From: Cyanobacteria bacterium FACHB-DQ100 | GTDB taxonomy: Bacteria > Cyanobacteriota > Cyanobacteriia > Leptolyngbyales > Leptolyngbyaceae | Direction: 5' to 3' | Assembly: GCA_014695195.1 (NCBI GenBank) | Contig: JACJNW010000028.1 | Location: forward strand, 372,001-436,000 | Length of the DNA stretch: 64,000 nucleotides | Shown here: positions 1 through 10,550 of the stretch, piece by piece | Position numbering within the stretch: the first letter of the stretch is position 1 | Layout: each line of letters opens with the position of its first letter | Translations under genes and position numbers: made by a program | The notes under the pieces: generated by a model | Database searches by the model: none | What the model was told of the DNA's origin: nothing | The model's input: the letters and a program-made list of their open reading frames with translations, nothing else

Positions 1-207
1 TTGGGCATGGATGTGGTTGCGGAAGGGGTAGAAACCATGAAGCAACTGACACAGCTAAAAGCGCTGAAGTGTGAGTATGCTCAAGGGTTTCTGTTTTCGG
101 AGCCAGTACCTCAGAGGGATGCAGAAAAACTGATTGTGCAGTCCCAACCTTTTTTGCACCTGAGCCAGACTTTGCCTACCAGCAGCCGATTAGCTGAAGA
201 TGCTTAA
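1..207 (+). CDS. EAL-domain protein, C-terminal fragment
   Basis: This is the last 68 codons of a gene that begins before the window. The residues VVAEGVET followed about 20 residues later by CEYAQGFLFSEPV are the closing signature of EAL domains, the c-di-GMP phosphodiesterase fold, in which the first Glu of that segment lies near the active site. Only the C-terminal end of the domain is visible, so the N-terminal sensor domains and the EAL motif itself cannot be judged, nor whether the enzyme is active. It ends 22 bp before the convergent end of mutS. The apparent TTG at base 1 is only the window edge and not a real start. Confidence 0.85.
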   Translation: MGMDVVAEGVETMKQLTQLKALKCEYAQGFLFSEPVPQRDAEKLIVQSQPFLHLSQTLPTSSRLAEDA

Positions 208-229
208 CGCGATCGTTTCGGCGCGTTTA

Positions 230-2902
230 TCAAAGTTCGCTAAAGATATCGAGTTGTTGGGTGGGATCTTTCACGGGTTCATTCGGTTTCGCTTTGCTTT
301 TTCGCAGACCGATCGCGATTTTGCTGTGTTTTTCAATTTGTGCCATGACTTGCCGCGCTCGATCAATCACCGAACTGGGTAAGCCTGCGAGCCGTCCGGC
401 TTCGATGCCATAAGAGCGATCGGCTCCTCCGGGCTGGACTTTGTGCAGAAAGATGATCTGCTCTGGCATTTCACGTACCGTAACTTGATAGTTTGCCACG
501 TTGGGCAGGATCGAGGCGAGTTCGTTGAGTTCGTGGTAGTGCGTGGCAAAAATGGTGCGGGCGCGGATTTCGGCGGCGAGATGTTCGGCGACTGCCCAGG
601 CGATCGACAATCCATCAAAGGTGGCTGTCCCGCGTCCGATTTCGTCGAGCAGAACGAGCGAGCGATCCGTTGCGTGATTGAGAATGTTTGCGGTTTCGTT
701 CATTTCCACCATAAACGTGGATTGTCCGGTCGCGAGATCATCAACTGCACCGACGCGGGTAAAGATGCGATCGCAAATTCCTAAACGGGTGGATTCTGCC
801 GGGACGAAGCTTCCGGTCTGAGCTAACAGTTGAATTAAGCCAATTTGCCGCAGGTAACAGCTTTTACCGCTGGCATTGGGGCCTGTCAGGACGATTAGAT
901 CGGGTGCAGGGGTTCCGAGTTCTGCCGAGTTGGGGACAAAGAAACCCGCAGGAATCGACTGTTCAACGACGGGATGGCGACCTTCGACGATCGAGATCTC
1001 CCGCCCCGGTAAGAGTTTGGGACGACAGTAGTTTTTGAATACAGCTAGTTCAGCGAGTCCCGTAAGGGCATCGACTGCCGCGACTGCGTGAGCGACTTTG
1101 CGAATCAGTTCTGCGTGTTCTCCGACTTGCGATCGCAGTCCGACAAAAATCTCGTATTCCAGTTCGCTGATTTCTCGCCGCGCATTCATGATGCGGTTTT
1201 CGCGCAGCTTCAGTTCGTCGGTGGTAAAGCGTTCTTCGTTGGTTAAGGTTTGCTTGCGCTCGTAGCCTTCCGGGGGGTGTCCGGCTTTGGCGCGAGAGAT
1301 ACTGATGTAGTAGCCAAAGGCTTTGTTGTAGCCGACTTTGAGCGTTTGAATGCCGGTACGATCGCGTTCGTTTTTCTCTAGTTCTGCCAGCCACTTTTCG
1401 TCTTCTGCGGCTTGCGATCGCATTTCGTCGAGTTGAGCCACCCTGTTTGATCGAATCAGTCCGCCCTCTTTGACGGAGATCGGGGGACGTTCGACAAAAT
1501 GCGTGAGCAGCGTTTGTCCCAACTGTTCTAGAACAGGCGGAACGGTTTGCAAAGCGCGGAGATGCGGAGAGTTTGCACGCGCTACCAAACGCGCCAATTC
1601 TGGCAGTTTATTCAGCGATTCTCCGATATGCACTAAATCGCGGGGGGTTGCAGTTCCCGATCCGGCTCGACCTGCTAAACGCTCTAGATCGTAGATTTGG
1701 TGCAGCATTTGCTTGAGATCTTCGCGCAGAACCCCATCTTTTACCAGTTCCTCGATCGTGTCTTGGCGCGTTTCAATCTCAGCAATATCAAGCAGGGGCT
1801 GTAATAGCCAGCGTCGGAGGGCGCGACTGCCCATCGGGGTTTCAGTGCAATCGACTGCCCACAGCAATGATCCATGAAACGTGCCATCTCGAACGGTTTG
1901 AGTGATTTCTAGGTTACGTCGAGTTTGCGGATCAAGCGTGAGATATTCGGTAATTGTGTAGGTGCAAATGTGCTGGAGGGGAACTTGGGTCGCTTCTGGG
2001 ATTTTTGATTTTGTGGTGTCGAGAACATTGCGTTCTGAAGTTGATTCGATGTATTCCAGCAATCCACCCGCCGCCCGAACCGCTAACGGTAAATGCTCAC
2101 AGCCCATGCCTTCAAGAGATCGCACCTTGAAGCGCTCTAACAATCGCTGTCGGGCTTCGGCTTGAGAAAACGGAGTCTGCGATCGCAGTGTGTAGCAAAA
2201 TTGCGTGGGTAGAGATGCAGGAATGTGAGGCGATCGTTCTCCGGGTCGCAGCAGTCCGCCTAAATCGGGTGCATTCGTCGGAATTAGCACTTCCGCAGGC
2301 TGTAACCGCATCAATTCACTGCTGAGCTGATCAAATCCGGTTGATTGCGTGGTTAAAAATTCCCCTGTTGAAATGTCTGCGTATGATAATCCCCAATGAT
2401 TTCCAGCAATCACAATTGCTGCCAAAAAATTATTGCGCTTCGCGTTCAACATTCCTTCTTCGAGAATGGTTCCCGGAGTAATCACGCGAGTGATTTCACG
2501 ACGAACTAATCCTTGGGCTTCAGACGGATCTTCTACTTGATCACAAACCGCGATCGCGTATCCTTTTTCCACTAACTGAGCCGAATAGCGATCGAGCGCG
2601 TGATGCGGAATACCGGACAATGGAACCCGCCCGACTTCTTTGCCGCCATCTTTTGAAGTCAGAACAATCTCTAATTCACGGGAAACAATCAGCGCATCTT
2701 GGAAGAACGTTTCATAAAAATCCCCCACTCGATACACCAAAATCGCATGAGGATATTGATCTTTGAGATCCGCATAGTGCCGCATCATCGGCGTGAGATG
2801 CTCACGCTTAACGGCGCGATGATCTGCATAGCGAACCGAATGCTTGATTAAGCGATCGGGCACCCCTTGAGTTGGATCAGGTTGAGTCGGAGAAACAGAC
2901 AT
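230..2902 (-). CDS. mutS: DNA mismatch repair protein MutS
   Basis: This 890-aa protein has the normal length and architecture of MutS, the ATPase that recognises mismatches and recruits MutL. The mismatch-reading Phe-X-Glu motif is present in GDFYETFF (F62, E64). The Walker A loop GPNASGKS lies near residue 675 and the Walker B segment [11 protein letters not shown] near residue 750. The C-terminal dimerisation region ends in a charged tail with QQLDIF. The ATG start leaves a short tail before the DNA-binding domain. It is transcribed alone, with a 75-bp gap to hemD upstream. Nothing is unusual except a somewhat long N-terminus for the family. Confidence 0.97.
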   Translation of the reverse strand: MSVSPTQPDPTQGVPDRLIKHSVRYADHRAVKREHLTPMMRHYADLKDQYPHAILVYRVGDFYETFFQDALIVSRELEIVLTSKDGGKEVGRVPLSGIPHHALDRYSAQLVEKGYAIAVCDQVEDPSEAQGLVRREITRVITPGTILEEGMLNAKRNNFLAAIVIAGNHWGLSYADISTGEFLTTQSTGFDQLSSELMRLQPAEVLIPTNAPDLGGLLRPGERSPHIPASLPTQFCYTLRSQTPFSQAEARQRLLERFKVRSLEGMGCEHLPLAVRAAGGLLEYIESTSERNVLDTTKSKIPEATQVPLQHICTYTITEYLTLDPQTRRNLEITQTVRDGTFHGSLLWAVDCTETPMGSRALRRWLLQPLLDIAEIETRQDTIEELVKDGVLREDLKQMLHQIYDLERLAGRAGSGTATPRDLVHIGESLNKLPELARLVARANSPHLRALQTVPPVLEQLGQTLLTHFVERPPISVKEGGLIRSNRVAQLDEMRSQAAEDEKWLAELEKNERDRTGIQTLKVGYNKAFGYYISISRAKAGHPPEGYERKQTLTNEERFTTDELKLRENRIMNARREISELEYEIFVGLRSQVGEHAELIRKVAHAVAAVDALTGLAELAVFKNYCRPKLLPGREISIVEGRHPVVEQSIPAGFFVPNSAELGTPAPDLIVLTGPNASGKSCYLRQIGLIQLLAQTGSFVPAESTRLGICDRIFTRVGAVDDLATGQSTFMVEMNETANILNHATDRSLVLLDEIGRGTATFDGLSIAWAVAEHLAAEIRARTIFATHYHELNELASILPNVANYQVTVREMPEQIIFLHKVQPGGADRSYGIEAGRLAGLPSSVIDRARQVMAQIEKHSKIAIGLRKSKAKPNEPVKDPTQQLDIFSEL

Positions 2903-2977
2903 GAAATAGTACGATTTTACTAAATTTAGCTTACCTTAACTCCTCATCTTACCGTGACCTATTTGGGGCCAACTGAA

Positions 2978-3769
2978 TCAAAGCAGGCTCGATTGAGCAA
3001 CGATCGCTTTAATCAATCCATCTAAAGTGAATTCTTCTGCTTCGATTTCCACGCGTCCAAGCAGAGCGCGACAGGTTTTTGAAGTTTGAGGGCCGATCGA
3101 CGCAAACTTAACAGTCTTGAGCGATTCAACCCAGTGATCCCCGATCGTTTGCTGCAACAGTTCACAGAAATGTTTCACCGTTTTGGAACTGGCGAACGTG
3201 ACCAGGTTGGCTGCTTGCTCTTGAATCACAGCGATTGATTTGGCATCGGGAATTCTTGGGCAAGTCGATTGATAGGCGGCAACTTCAGTGATGATCGCAC
3301 CACGATCGCTAAAGGCTCTCACCAGCACATCGCGTCCACCTGTTTCGACTCTGGGAAAGAGAATTTTTTTCCCATCGACCGACTCTGGGAAATTCACTAC
3401 CATTGCATCCGCAATATACTCAGGCGGAATAAAATCAGGCTGCAATCCCCGTTGTCTTAAGCGCTGCGCCGTTTTTTCTCCCACAACCGCAATCTTAATC
3501 GCTGCTAGACCGCGCAAATCTTTGAGCTGAGACGCTAACCGCTCGAAAAAGTAATCCACGGCATTGGTAGAAGTCAAAATTAGCCAGTCAAACTCACTCA
3601 GGCTTGCGATCGCGTGATCTAATTGATCCCAACTTGACGGCGGCACAATTTCGATCGTCGGCATCTCGATCACCTTTGCACCATAATTTTGCAGCGAGTA
3701 CGAAAACTGACTCGACTGCCCTGCTGCACGAGTGACGACAATGGTTTTTCCAAATAAAGGCAAATTCAT
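2978..3769 (-). CDS. hemD: Uroporphyrinogen-III synthase HemD
   Basis: This 263-aa protein cyclises hydroxymethylbilane with ring D inversion to uroporphyrinogen III, the last common precursor of haem, chlorophyll, sirohaem and B12. It opens with LPLFGKTIVVTRAAGQSSQF, the typical HemD start, and contains LILTSTNAVDYFF and LVTFASSKTVKHF, which are the two half-domain signatures of this poorly conserved family. It overlaps the upstream cobA by 4 bp (ATGA type), so the two are translationally coupled. The pairing with cobA supports the call, since both proteins act at the uroporphyrinogen III branch point. Confidence 0.9.
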   Translation of the reverse strand: MNLPLFGKTIVVTRAAGQSSQFSYSLQNYGAKVIEMPTIEIVPPSSWDQLDHAIASLSEFDWLILTSTNAVDYFFERLASQLKDLRGLAAIKIAVVGEKTAQRLRQRGLQPDFIPPEYIADAMVVNFPESVDGKKILFPRVETGGRDVLVRAFSDRGAIITEVAAYQSTCPRIPDAKSIAVIQEQAANLVTFASSKTVKHFCELLQQTIGDHWVESLKTVKFASIGPQTSKTCRALLGRVEIEAEEFTLDGLIKAIVAQSSLL

Positions 3770-4476
3770 AAGAACGATCGTAGCCTAACAACTTCCCCAA
3801 TCACAATCACACAAGGCGACAATCGTTGCGGATTGACCTCTGCTAGAATCTCCGAGAGTGTACTGCTCCAGATCTCCTGCTGTGGATGACCCGCCCAGCG
3901 AATAATCGCGATCGGGGTCTGTTCTGATTTTCCCTGATGGCGTAGCTGTTCGACAATCAGAGGCAAATGTTTTCCTCCCATCAGAATGACAAGTGTATCG
4001 AGTTGGGCAAGATTCTGCCAGTTGAGCCGTTCTGGCTCGTGGGCAGTGATCACCGTAAATCCGCGACTTAGGACAGGATCGGTAAGCGGAATGTTGGCAA
4101 ACAATGGAGCCGCTAATGCTGAAGAAATTCCCGGAACGACTTCGTAAGCACAATTTGCAGATTTGAGTGCCTGAATTTCTGAGGTGGTTCGCCCGAAAAT
4201 GAACGGATCACCGCTTTTGAGCCGGACGACTTGCTTACCTTGCTGACATTGTTCAACGAGGAGTCGATCGATCTCGTCTTGTTTCATGCTCGGCTGTCCG
4301 CCCCGTTTGCCCACATTGAGCTTGAGACAAGTTTCTGGAGCAAGTTCTAGAAATTGCGAATCGATTAGCGCATCGTAAACGAGGACTTCTGCTTGAGTAA
4401 GCAGTTGATAAGCTCGCATGGTTAAATTGCCGATGTCGCCAGGACCTGATCCGACAAGGAAGACTTTACCTGACAT
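3766..4476 (-). CDS. cobA: Uroporphyrinogen-III C-methyltransferase (SUMT)
   Basis: This SAM-dependent enzyme methylates uroporphyrinogen III at C-2 and C-7 to precorrin-2, the entry to sirohaem and cobalamin. The N-terminal glycine-rich motif VGSGPGDIGNLT and the GDPFIFGR motif near residue 100 are diagnostic of the CobA/SUMT family. I chose the ATG at 4476 (236 aa), which has GGA about 10 nt upstream, over a TTG 18 nt earlier. No CysG-type dehydrogenase/chelatase domain is fused. It lies 18 nt downstream of the M23 peptidase stop and overlaps hemD by 4 bp, so an M23-cobA-hemD transcript is likely. Confidence 0.94.
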   Translation of the reverse strand: MSGKVFLVGSGPGDIGNLTMRAYQLLTQAEVLVYDALIDSQFLELAPETCLKLNVGKRGGQPSMKQDEIDRLLVEQCQQGKQVVRLKSGDPFIFGRTTSEIQALKSANCAYEVVPGISSALAAPLFANIPLTDPVLSRGFTVITAHEPERLNWQNLAQLDTLVILMGGKHLPLIVEQLRHQGKSEQTPIAIIRWAGHPQQEIWSSTLSEILAEVNPQRLSPCVIVIGEVVRLRSFL

Positions 4477-4494
4477 AAAATAGCGTTCCTGCAA

Positions 4495-5340
4495 TCATTT
4501 CCGAATAAAAGCGATCGGATCTTCTGCCACCCACCCTAATTTAGAGTTCGATCGCACTTCAAAATGCAAATGAGGTTGCGAGGTCGTTGGGGTTCCAGTC
4601 TGTCCAACGGTTCCGATCGTCGTACCGCGCTTGATCTTTTGCCCCACTTTGACGTTAATTCTTGCCAATTGAGCATAGCGCGTTTGATAGCCCTGCTGGT
4701 GATTGATCACAACCAGGTTTCCATATGCGCCTTGATTACCCGCAAACGCAACGGTACCCTCGCCGATCGCTTGAGCCGGAGTTCCCAGACTTGCCAGTAA
4801 ATCAATCCCACTGTGAAACACAGGTTTCGTCGCTCTATTCGGCAAGTACCAACCGAAACCAAGCGCGATCGGGGCTGATCCCGACAAAGGTGAACCCGAT
4901 AACACGCTGGAAACTCCCACCAAGGTTGGTGCGGTTGCTTCATTCGGCGACCAGTTCACACCCGGAACAAATACCACTTTTGGCGATCGCTGACAGCCAT
5001 TTACCTCATACAGCACATCGGGGCGCACTCGATACCGCGCTGCCAAATCCTTTAGGCTCTGTCCAGAGGGCACTTCTACGCGAATTCCGTTGTAGGGGGG
5101 AATCATCAGTTGTTGTCCCACCGTGGCTTTTCCCGATCGCACATTTGGATTCAATCCCATAAGGGTTGCCGGGATTAGATTGTAGCGAGACGCGATCGAC
5201 TCTAAGCTTTCTCCAGATTTAACGGTATGCCGCGCCATACGAGATAGAGCCGGAGCCGGACAGCCCACCTCAGCCGACTGAGCCAGCGGCATCATTCCAA
5301 AACTCAACATTCCAGCAAGGAGCCACCCACGGTACTGCAT
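4495..5340 (-). CDS. Secreted M23 peptidase with two LysM domains
   Basis: This is a 281-aa exported murein hydrolase or hydrolase activator. From the ATG at 5340 it begins with a signal peptide (hydrophobic WLLAGMLSFGMMPLAQSA). Two LysM modules follow, roughly residues 37-75 (HTVKSGESLESIASRYN) and 88-120 (VPSGQSLKDLAARYRV). The C-terminal M23 domain holds the zinc-ligand motifs HSGIDL and HLHFEVR. The two LysM modules should bind peptidoglycan glycan strands while M23 cleaves peptide cross-links. A TTG 15 nt upstream is an alternative start, but the ATG gives the better signal peptide. Downstream on the same strand are cobA and hemD, which look functionally unrelated. Confidence 0.92.
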   Translation of the reverse strand: MQYRGWLLAGMLSFGMMPLAQSAEVGCPAPALSRMARHTVKSGESLESIASRYNLIPATLMGLNPNVRSGKATVGQQLMIPPYNGIRVEVPSGQSLKDLAARYRVRPDVLYEVNGCQRSPKVVFVPGVNWSPNEATAPTLVGVSSVLSGSPLSGSAPIALGFGWYLPNRATKPVFHSGIDLLASLGTPAQAIGEGTVAFAGNQGAYGNLVVINHQQGYQTRYAQLARINVKVGQKIKRGTTIGTVGQTGTPTTSQPHLHFEVRSNSKLGWVAEDPIAFIRK

Positions 5341-5408
5341 AGCTTGATCAATCAATATAGTGCTGCCGATTGTTGGACGAGTCTAGCACTGGGTTGTTTC
5401 ACATTGGG

Positions 5409-6239
5409 CTAAACTGCTTGTCTTTTCAGAAATGGAATTAGGGCTTCGCACACTTTTTCGTGCCAGTCTTCTTGCGGGTAATGTCCCACTTCATCAAGCT
5501 CAGCGAGTTCGGCTTTGAGCGATCGTGCCGGAGCGATCGACAACCAAGGATCACGCATTCCCCAGCCGATCAGGAGTGGATTTTTCCAAGTCGCCAAGCC
5601 TGCCTCAATTTCTGCGGTCGCTTGCTTAAGCTGTAAGTTTTGAAGAATCGCCAGCAGCGATCGACCCACATCCGAAGTTTTCAGCCACGGACGACGATAC
5701 ACATCGAGATCAGAATCTTCGATCCGATAACCACCAGCGCCCTCTAGGGTGCGATCAACCAGAAGTGGATCTTGCGTCATCATGTCGCCCACCAATGGAA
5801 TGCTCATTTGTTGTAGTTTCCAAGGCAGTTTTGCACCTTCAGCGATCGGACAGTTAAAAATCGCCAGTCGCTCAACCTGCTCCGGGTGTCTGAGCGCGTA
5901 TTGAATTCCGACTGAACCGAGAAAGCCTTGAGCGACGATCGACACCTTTTCAAATCCAAACTGAGCAATCAACGCTTCGAGTGCCGAAATAAACGCATCG
6001 GGCGTATAAGCAAAGTCGCGGCGATCCGGCATACTCGAATACCCACAGCCGATCCAATCGGGTGCGATCGCTCTAAATCCTTGTTCTGCTAGAACGGGTA
6101 AAACATTGCGCCAGCTGTAACCCTGAGAAACTAAGCCATGCAGCAAAATGACCGGAGTGCGAGCGCTATCATTCGTCGGTTCTGCCTCACGGTAAAACCA
6201 ATTCAGCGATCCAACCTCAATCCGCTTGCCTGACTCCAT
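5409..6239 (-). CDS. Alpha/beta-hydrolase fold protein with glycine at the nucleophile position
   Basis: This 276-aa protein has the layout of haloalkane dehalogenase-like alpha/beta hydrolases: the oxyanion segment LLHGLVSQGYSWRN (residues 32-45), the acid strand LLIGWGMRDPWL and the His loop DEVGHYPQEDW. The nucleophile elbow, normally G-X-S/D-X-G, reads AQGFLG at residues 103-108, so the nucleophile position is Gly105 (codon GGC). The acid and His are retained. The protein may therefore be a non-hydrolytic binder, or use another mechanism. The start ATG has a strong GGAGG 8 nt upstream. It is transcribed alone. The fold is certain and the substrate unknown. Confidence 0.85.
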   Translation of the reverse strand: MESGKRIEVGSLNWFYREAEPTNDSARTPVILLHGLVSQGYSWRNVLPVLAEQGFRAIAPDWIGCGYSSMPDRRDFAYTPDAFISALEALIAQFGFEKVSIVAQGFLGSVGIQYALRHPEQVERLAIFNCPIAEGAKLPWKLQQMSIPLVGDMMTQDPLLVDRTLEGAGGYRIEDSDLDVYRRPWLKTSDVGRSLLAILQNLQLKQATAEIEAGLATWKNPLLIGWGMRDPWLSIAPARSLKAELAELDEVGHYPQEDWHEKVCEALIPFLKRQAV

Positions 6240-6337
6240 ATTTGTTCCTCCTGCGCCTTCCTGTGAGCTTACCGTGTTTCGGAACGCTAATCTATTGTCA
6301 GGAACTTATAACAAAGTAATATTTTGTAGTTTTAGAT

Positions 6338-6358
6338 ACAGAATTTATCTGTTATATT
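6338..6358. promoter_or_regulatory. Possible promoter/operator dyad upstream of the 61-aa gene
   Basis: A small dyad ACAGA-5 nt-TCTGT (6338-6352) directly abuts a TATATT hexamer (6353-6358) that could serve as a -10 box, 30 bp before the ATG at 6388. The surroundings are AT-rich. A dyad touching a -10 box is a typical repressor position, but this arm length can arise by chance, so the call is weak. Confidence 0.2.
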
Positions 6359-6387
6359 AGTCATATAGACAAAAAGGAGAACAGAGT

Positions 6388-6573
6388 ATGTCGATTCAAG
6401 ATCAAGCACGGGCATTAATGGTGCGTCACCGTCAAATGGCGCGGAACCGCGAACAGTCCATGTTGACTCGTCAAGCAAATGAAATTGGAATGCCTTCAGA
6501 ATCTGCGCAAGTGGTTCACAACAAAACAACGAACCTCGAAGGCTACGATCGCAGCAACGTCGGCTTAAGCTGA
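6388..6573 (+). CDS. Small charged protein of unknown function (61 aa)
   Basis: A free-standing small gene with strong expression signals: AAGGAG 8 nt before the ATG, an AT-rich promoter region upstream and a clean intrinsic terminator 28 nt after the stop. The product is highly charged and has no signal peptide or membrane segment. The N-terminal half (MSIQDQARALMVRHRQMARN) looks helical; the C-terminal half is polar and ends EGYDRSNVGLS. I do not recognise a named family. The combination of RBS and dedicated terminator makes a real gene much likelier than a chance frame. Confidence 0.75.
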   Translation: MSIQDQARALMVRHRQMARNREQSMLTRQANEIGMPSESAQVVHNKTTNLEGYDRSNVGLS

Positions 6574-6600
6574 GCAGAAATTTTGGAATTAAAGTTAAAC

Positions 6601-6630
6601 AGGCGTTCTTCAAATGAAGAGCGCCTTTTA
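6601..6630 (+). terminator. Intrinsic terminator of the 61-aa gene
   Basis: Stem AGGCGTTCTTC (6601-6611), loop AAAT, stem GAAGAGCGCCT (6616-6626) with one G-T wobble, then a T run. It ends the small-gene transcript before metH. Confidence 0.85.
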
Positions 6631-6650
6631 ATGTTGGGTTGAGTCTTAGT

Positions 6651-6670
6651 GGGGCGAATCAATTCGCTCC
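6651..6670. repeat. Short palindrome GGGGCGAAT/ATTCGCTCC
   Basis: A 9-bp arm with one wobble and a 2-nt spacer lies in the gap between the terminator and metH. It resembles the small GGGGCGAAT-type palindromes scattered between cyanobacterial genes; I recognise the type from memory and see one copy here. Confidence 0.45.
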
Positions 6671-6817
6671 CTCCAAAAACGAAATAAATGTGTCAAAGTT
6701 AAAATATGTAGCTATTGTGAAGTGTCACGGTGGCGGCTTTTCTTCGTCACCAGATTCAACTTAAAAAGAACTCAGGGTTTTTACTCAATCTGTTGTTTAG
6801 TTGCTGAAGTTTCTGTT

Positions 6818-9800
6818 ATGAATAGTGCCTTCCTAACCCGCCTTCATAGTCCTGAGCGCCCTGTCATTGTATTTGATGGCGCAATGGGAACAAATATCCA
6901 GTCACAGAATTTAACGGCTGAAGACTTTGGAGGGGCAGAGTACGAGGGCTGTAATGAGTATTTAGTGCAAACAAAACCAGAAGCGATCGCCAAAGTTCAC
7001 TGTGATTTTCTAGCAGCAGGCGCAGACGTAATTGAAACCGATACGTTCGGTACCAGCCCGTTTGTGTTAGCAGAATATGGATTACAGGATCAAGCGTATG
7101 ATTTGAGCAAAAAAGCCGCAGAACTGGCGAAACACTGTGCAGCAGAGTTTTCAACTCCGGAGAAACCTAGATTTGTTGCGGGTTCAATGGGCCCTGGAAC
7201 AAAGCTGCCGACGTTGGGACACATTACTTACGACGAACTCAAAGAAGCCTTTACGATTCAGGCAGAAGGTTTGTTTGACGGTGGCGTGGATTTATTTATC
7301 ATCGAAACTTGTCAGGATGTACTGCAAATTAAAGCAGCATTAAACGCAGTAGAAGCGGTGTTTGCCAAAAAAGGAGAGCGTCGTCCTTTGATGGTTTCGG
7401 TCACGATGGAAGTTCAGGGCACGATGCTCGTCGGAACCGATATTAGCGGTGTGTTAGCGATTTTAGAGCCGTATCCGATCGATATTCTCGGTTTGAACTG
7501 TGCGACCGGGCCCGATCGCATGGCAGAACACATTAAATATCTAACTGAAAATGCGCCATTTGTTGTCTCCTGTATCCCCAACGCAGGCTTACCCGAAAAT
7601 ATCGGCGGTCATGCTCATTACAAATTAACGCCTATTGAACTTCAAATGGCGCTGCATAAATTCATTGAAGATTGGGGCGTTCAAGTGATCGGTGGTTGTT
7701 GTGGCACTCGTCCAGACCACATCAAAGCATTGGCAGAAGCAGCCGCGACGATGACACCGAAGGAACGTAAAGTTCGAGTCAGTGAACGCGCTTGGATGAA
7801 TGGTCAGGTCTTTGAATCTAAAACACCCAGACCAACGCTCGGATACACACCTTCAGCAGCATCAATTTACACAGCACAACCCTATGAGCAAGATAATTCT
7901 TTCTTGATCGTCGGTGAAAGATTGAACGCTAGCGGCTCAAAGAAAGTCCGCGAATTGTTGAATGTGGATGATTGGGATGGATTAATTGCGATCGCAAAAT
8001 CCCAAGTCAAAGAAGGTGCTCACGTTCTCGATGTCAACGTCGATTATGTCGGACGCGATGGCGAACGTGACATGAAAGAATTGGTGTCGCGCTTAGTTAC
8101 AAATGTCACGATCCCCCTGATGCTTGACTCGACCGAATGGCAAAAGATGGAGGCAGGGCTGAAAGTCGCGGGCGGTAAGTGCATTCTCAACTCGACCAAC
8201 TACGAAGACGGTGATGAGCGATTCTTCAAAGTGTTAGAGCTTGCCAAGGAATATGGCGCAGGTGTCGTGATTGGAACGATCGACGAAGAAGGCATGGCGA
8301 GAACGGCGGAGAAGAAATTCCAGATTGCTCAACGGGCTTATCGGGATGCGCTAGAGTTCGGCATTCCGCCGCATGAAATCTTTTTCGATACCTTAGCGTT
8401 GCCGATTTCAACGGGGATCGAAGAAGACCGTGAGAATGCCAAAGCGACGATCGAGTCGATTCGGATGATCCGCGAGAATTTGCCGGGTGTGCATTTCATG
8501 GTGGGTGTCTCGAATATCTCATTCGGGTTGAGTCCAGCCGCTCGGATTACACTGAATTCTATGTTTCTGCACGAAGCCACGATCGCAGGAATGGACGGCG
8601 CGATCGTCTCGGCAGCAAAAATTTTGCCGATCGCGAAAATTGACCCCGAACATCAAGAAGTTTGTCGAGATTTGATCTACGATCGTCGCCGCTTTGAAGG
8701 AGATATCTGCGTTTACGATCCGCTGACGAAGCTGACCGAACTGTTTGAAGGCGTGAGCGCGAAAGATGCGCGATCAAATAATACCCTGGCGGATTTACCG
8801 ATCGAAGAACGCCTGAAGCAGCACATTATTGATGGCGAACGCATTGGATTAGAAGATGCGTTGAAGATTGCATTAGAAACCTATGCACCTTTGCACATCA
8901 TTAATACTTTCTTGCTTGATGGCATGAAAGTCGTCGGTGAGTTGTTCGGTTCTGGTCAAATGCAATTACCGTTTGTGTTGCAGTCTGCGGAAACGATGAA
9001 GTCTGCTGTAGCATTTCTCGAACCATTCATGGAAAAAACCGAGAGCAATGACAGTGGTAAAGGTAAGTTCTTGATTGCAACGGTTAAAGGTGATGTTCAC
9101 GATATCGGTAAGAATCTCGTTGACATTATCTTGACTAACAACGGTTACAAAGTGATTAACTTAGGTATTAAACAACCTGTTGACGCAATTATTGATGCTT
9201 ACGTTCAGCATCAACCCGATTGTATTGCGATGAGTGGTTTGCTGGTGAAATCTACCGCATTCATGAAGGAGAATCTGGAAGTTTTCAACGAAAAAGGGAT
9301 CAATGTTCCGGTGATTTTGGGGGGTGCGGCACTGACTCCAAAATTTGTCTATGAGGACTGCCAGAATGTTTACAAAGGTCAAGTGATCTACGGTCGAGAT
9401 GCGTTCGCAGATTTGACCTTTATGGATCGATTGATGCCTGCGAAGAAAGAAGGGTTCTGGAGTGAGACCGAAGGCTTTCAAGGCGATTACGCTCAGTTTA
9501 ATCAGAAAGGTCGTAAAGCGATCGAACAAGCCGAAAGCGAATTGAACGGTGAACCAAAGCAGAAATCGGACGAACCGGAAGCGATCGATTTAGTGCGATC
9601 GGAATCGGTCGCGATCGACGTTCCGCGCCCAACGCCGCCCTTCTGGGGAACGAAGGTTCTCAATCCTGAAAATCTTCCGATCGATGAACTCTTCTGGCAT
9701 TTGGATCTGCAAGCGCTAGTGGTGGGGCAGTGGCAATTCCGCAAGCCAAAAGACCAATCGCGTGAAGAATACGATGCGTTTCTGGCTGAGAAAGTTTATC

Positions 9801-10453
9801 CGGTCCTCGATCGTTGGAAGCAGCGCATCTGCACCGAACATCTTTTGCATCCTCAATTGATTTACGGCTATTTCCCTTGCGTTGCCGAAGGCAATTCCGT
9901 TCACGTTTACGATCCGGCTGTGATTGAGAAAGGCTTAACGCCTGAAACTGCCACTCCGCTCGTCACCTGGACTTTTCCGCGCCAGAAGTCACTCCGCCGT
10001 TTGTGCATTGCTGACTTCTTCCGCCCGATCGCCGAAAATCAGTTCGATGTTCTGCCGATGCAAGCCGTCACAATGGGACATATTGCCACCGAAGTAGCAC
10101 AGGAGCTTTTCAAAGCAAACAACTACACCGAATATCTCTACTTCCACGGTATGGCGGTACAGATGGCGGAAGCGCTGGCAGAGTGGGCACACGCTCGAAT
10201 TCGTCGCGAGTTGGGCTACGGTGATTCCGAACCCGATAACATTCGCGATATGTTAGCGCAGCGTTATCAAGGGTCGCGCTATAGCTTCGGCTACCCGGCT
10301 TGCCCGAATGTGTCTGATCAGTTTAAACAGTTAGAGCTATTAGACACAGAGCGAATCGGAATGTCGATGGATGAAAGTGAGCAGCTTTATCCAGAGCAAT
10401 CGACGACGGCATTTGCGGTCTATCACCCGACTGCGAAATACTTCAGCGCGTAG
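6818..10453 (+). CDS. metH: Cobalamin-dependent methionine synthase MetH
   Basis: This 1211-aa enzyme transfers the methyl group of methyltetrahydrofolate to homocysteine through B12. Domains in order are the homocysteine/zinc domain (residues 1-330, zinc ligands in GLNCATGP and GGCCGT), the pterin domain (about 360-620), the B12 cap and Rossmann domain (about 650-920, with GDVHDIG as the DXHXXG lower-ligand motif) and the SAM-binding reactivation domain (to the end, SFGYPACPN). I start at ATG 6818 ([16 protein letters not shown]); a 32-codon upstream extension has no resemblance to MetH. Its B12 requirement fits the cobA, cobB and cobN genes elsewhere in the window. I see no cobalamin riboswitch before it. 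Confidence 0.97.
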   Translation: MNSAFLTRLHSPERPVIVFDGAMGTNIQSQNLTAEDFGGAEYEGCNEYLVQTKPEAIAKVHCDFLAAGADVIETDTFGTSPFVLAEYGLQDQAYDLSKKAAELAKHCAAEFSTPEKPRFVAGSMGPGTKLPTLGHITYDELKEAFTIQAEGLFDGGVDLFIIETCQDVLQIKAALNAVEAVFAKKGERRPLMVSVTMEVQGTMLVGTDISGVLAILEPYPIDILGLNCATGPDRMAEHIKYLTENAPFVVSCIPNAGLPENIGGHAHYKLTPIELQMALHKFIEDWGVQVIGGCCGTRPDHIKALAEAAATMTPKERKVRVSERAWMNGQVFESKTPRPTLGYTPSAASIYTAQPYEQDNSFLIVGERLNASGSKKVRELLNVDDWDGLIAIAKSQVKEGAHVLDVNVDYVGRDGERDMKELVSRLVTNVTIPLMLDSTEWQKMEAGLKVAGGKCILNSTNYEDGDERFFKVLELAKEYGAGVVIGTIDEEGMARTAEKKFQIAQRAYRDALEFGIPPHEIFFDTLALPISTGIEEDRENAKATIESIRMIRENLPGVHFMVGVSNISFGLSPAARITLNSMFLHEATIAGMDGAIVSAAKILPIAKIDPEHQEVCRDLIYDRRRFEGDICVYDPLTKLTELFEGVSAKDARSNNTLADLPIEERLKQHIIDGERIGLEDALKIALETYAPLHIINTFLLDGMKVVGELFGSGQMQLPFVLQSAETMKSAVAFLEPFMEKTESNDSGKGKFLIATVKGDVHDIGKNLVDIILTNNGYKVINLGIKQPVDAIIDAYVQHQPDCIAMSGLLVKSTAFMKENLEVFNEKGINVPVILGGAALTPKFVYEDCQNVYKGQVIYGRDAFADLTFMDRLMPAKKEGFWSETEGFQGDYAQFNQKGRKAIEQAESELNGEPKQKSDEPEAIDLVRSESVAIDVPRPTPPFWGTKVLNPENLPIDELFWHLDLQALVVGQWQFRKPKDQSREEYDAFLAEKVYPVLDRWKQRICTEHLLHPQLIYGYFPCVAEGNSVHVYDPAVIEKGLTPETATPLVTWTFPRQKSLRRLCIADFFRPIAENQFDVLPMQAVTMGHIATEVAQELFKANNYTEYLYFHGMAVQMAEALAEWAHARIRRELGYGDSEPDNIRDMLAQRYQGSRYSFGYPACPNVSDQFKQLELLDTERIGMSMDESEQLYPEQSTTAFAVYHPTAKYFSA

Positions 10454-10550
10454 GAAGCGATCGATTTTAGGATTGGCGAGGTGCGATTGCTCCAGAGTGC
10501 GATCGTATCTCTCTTGCTATCGTATAAGCAGAACATTGCAGGAAATTATC

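Noticed and set aside
6722-6817. 32-codon N-terminal extension of metH
   Set aside because: The residues do not resemble MetH N-termini, and the homocysteine-binding domain begins properly at ATG 6818.
6631-6817. Possible cobalamin or SAM riboswitch before metH
   Set aside because: I find no B12-box or SAM-type conserved core. Only a small palindrome is present.
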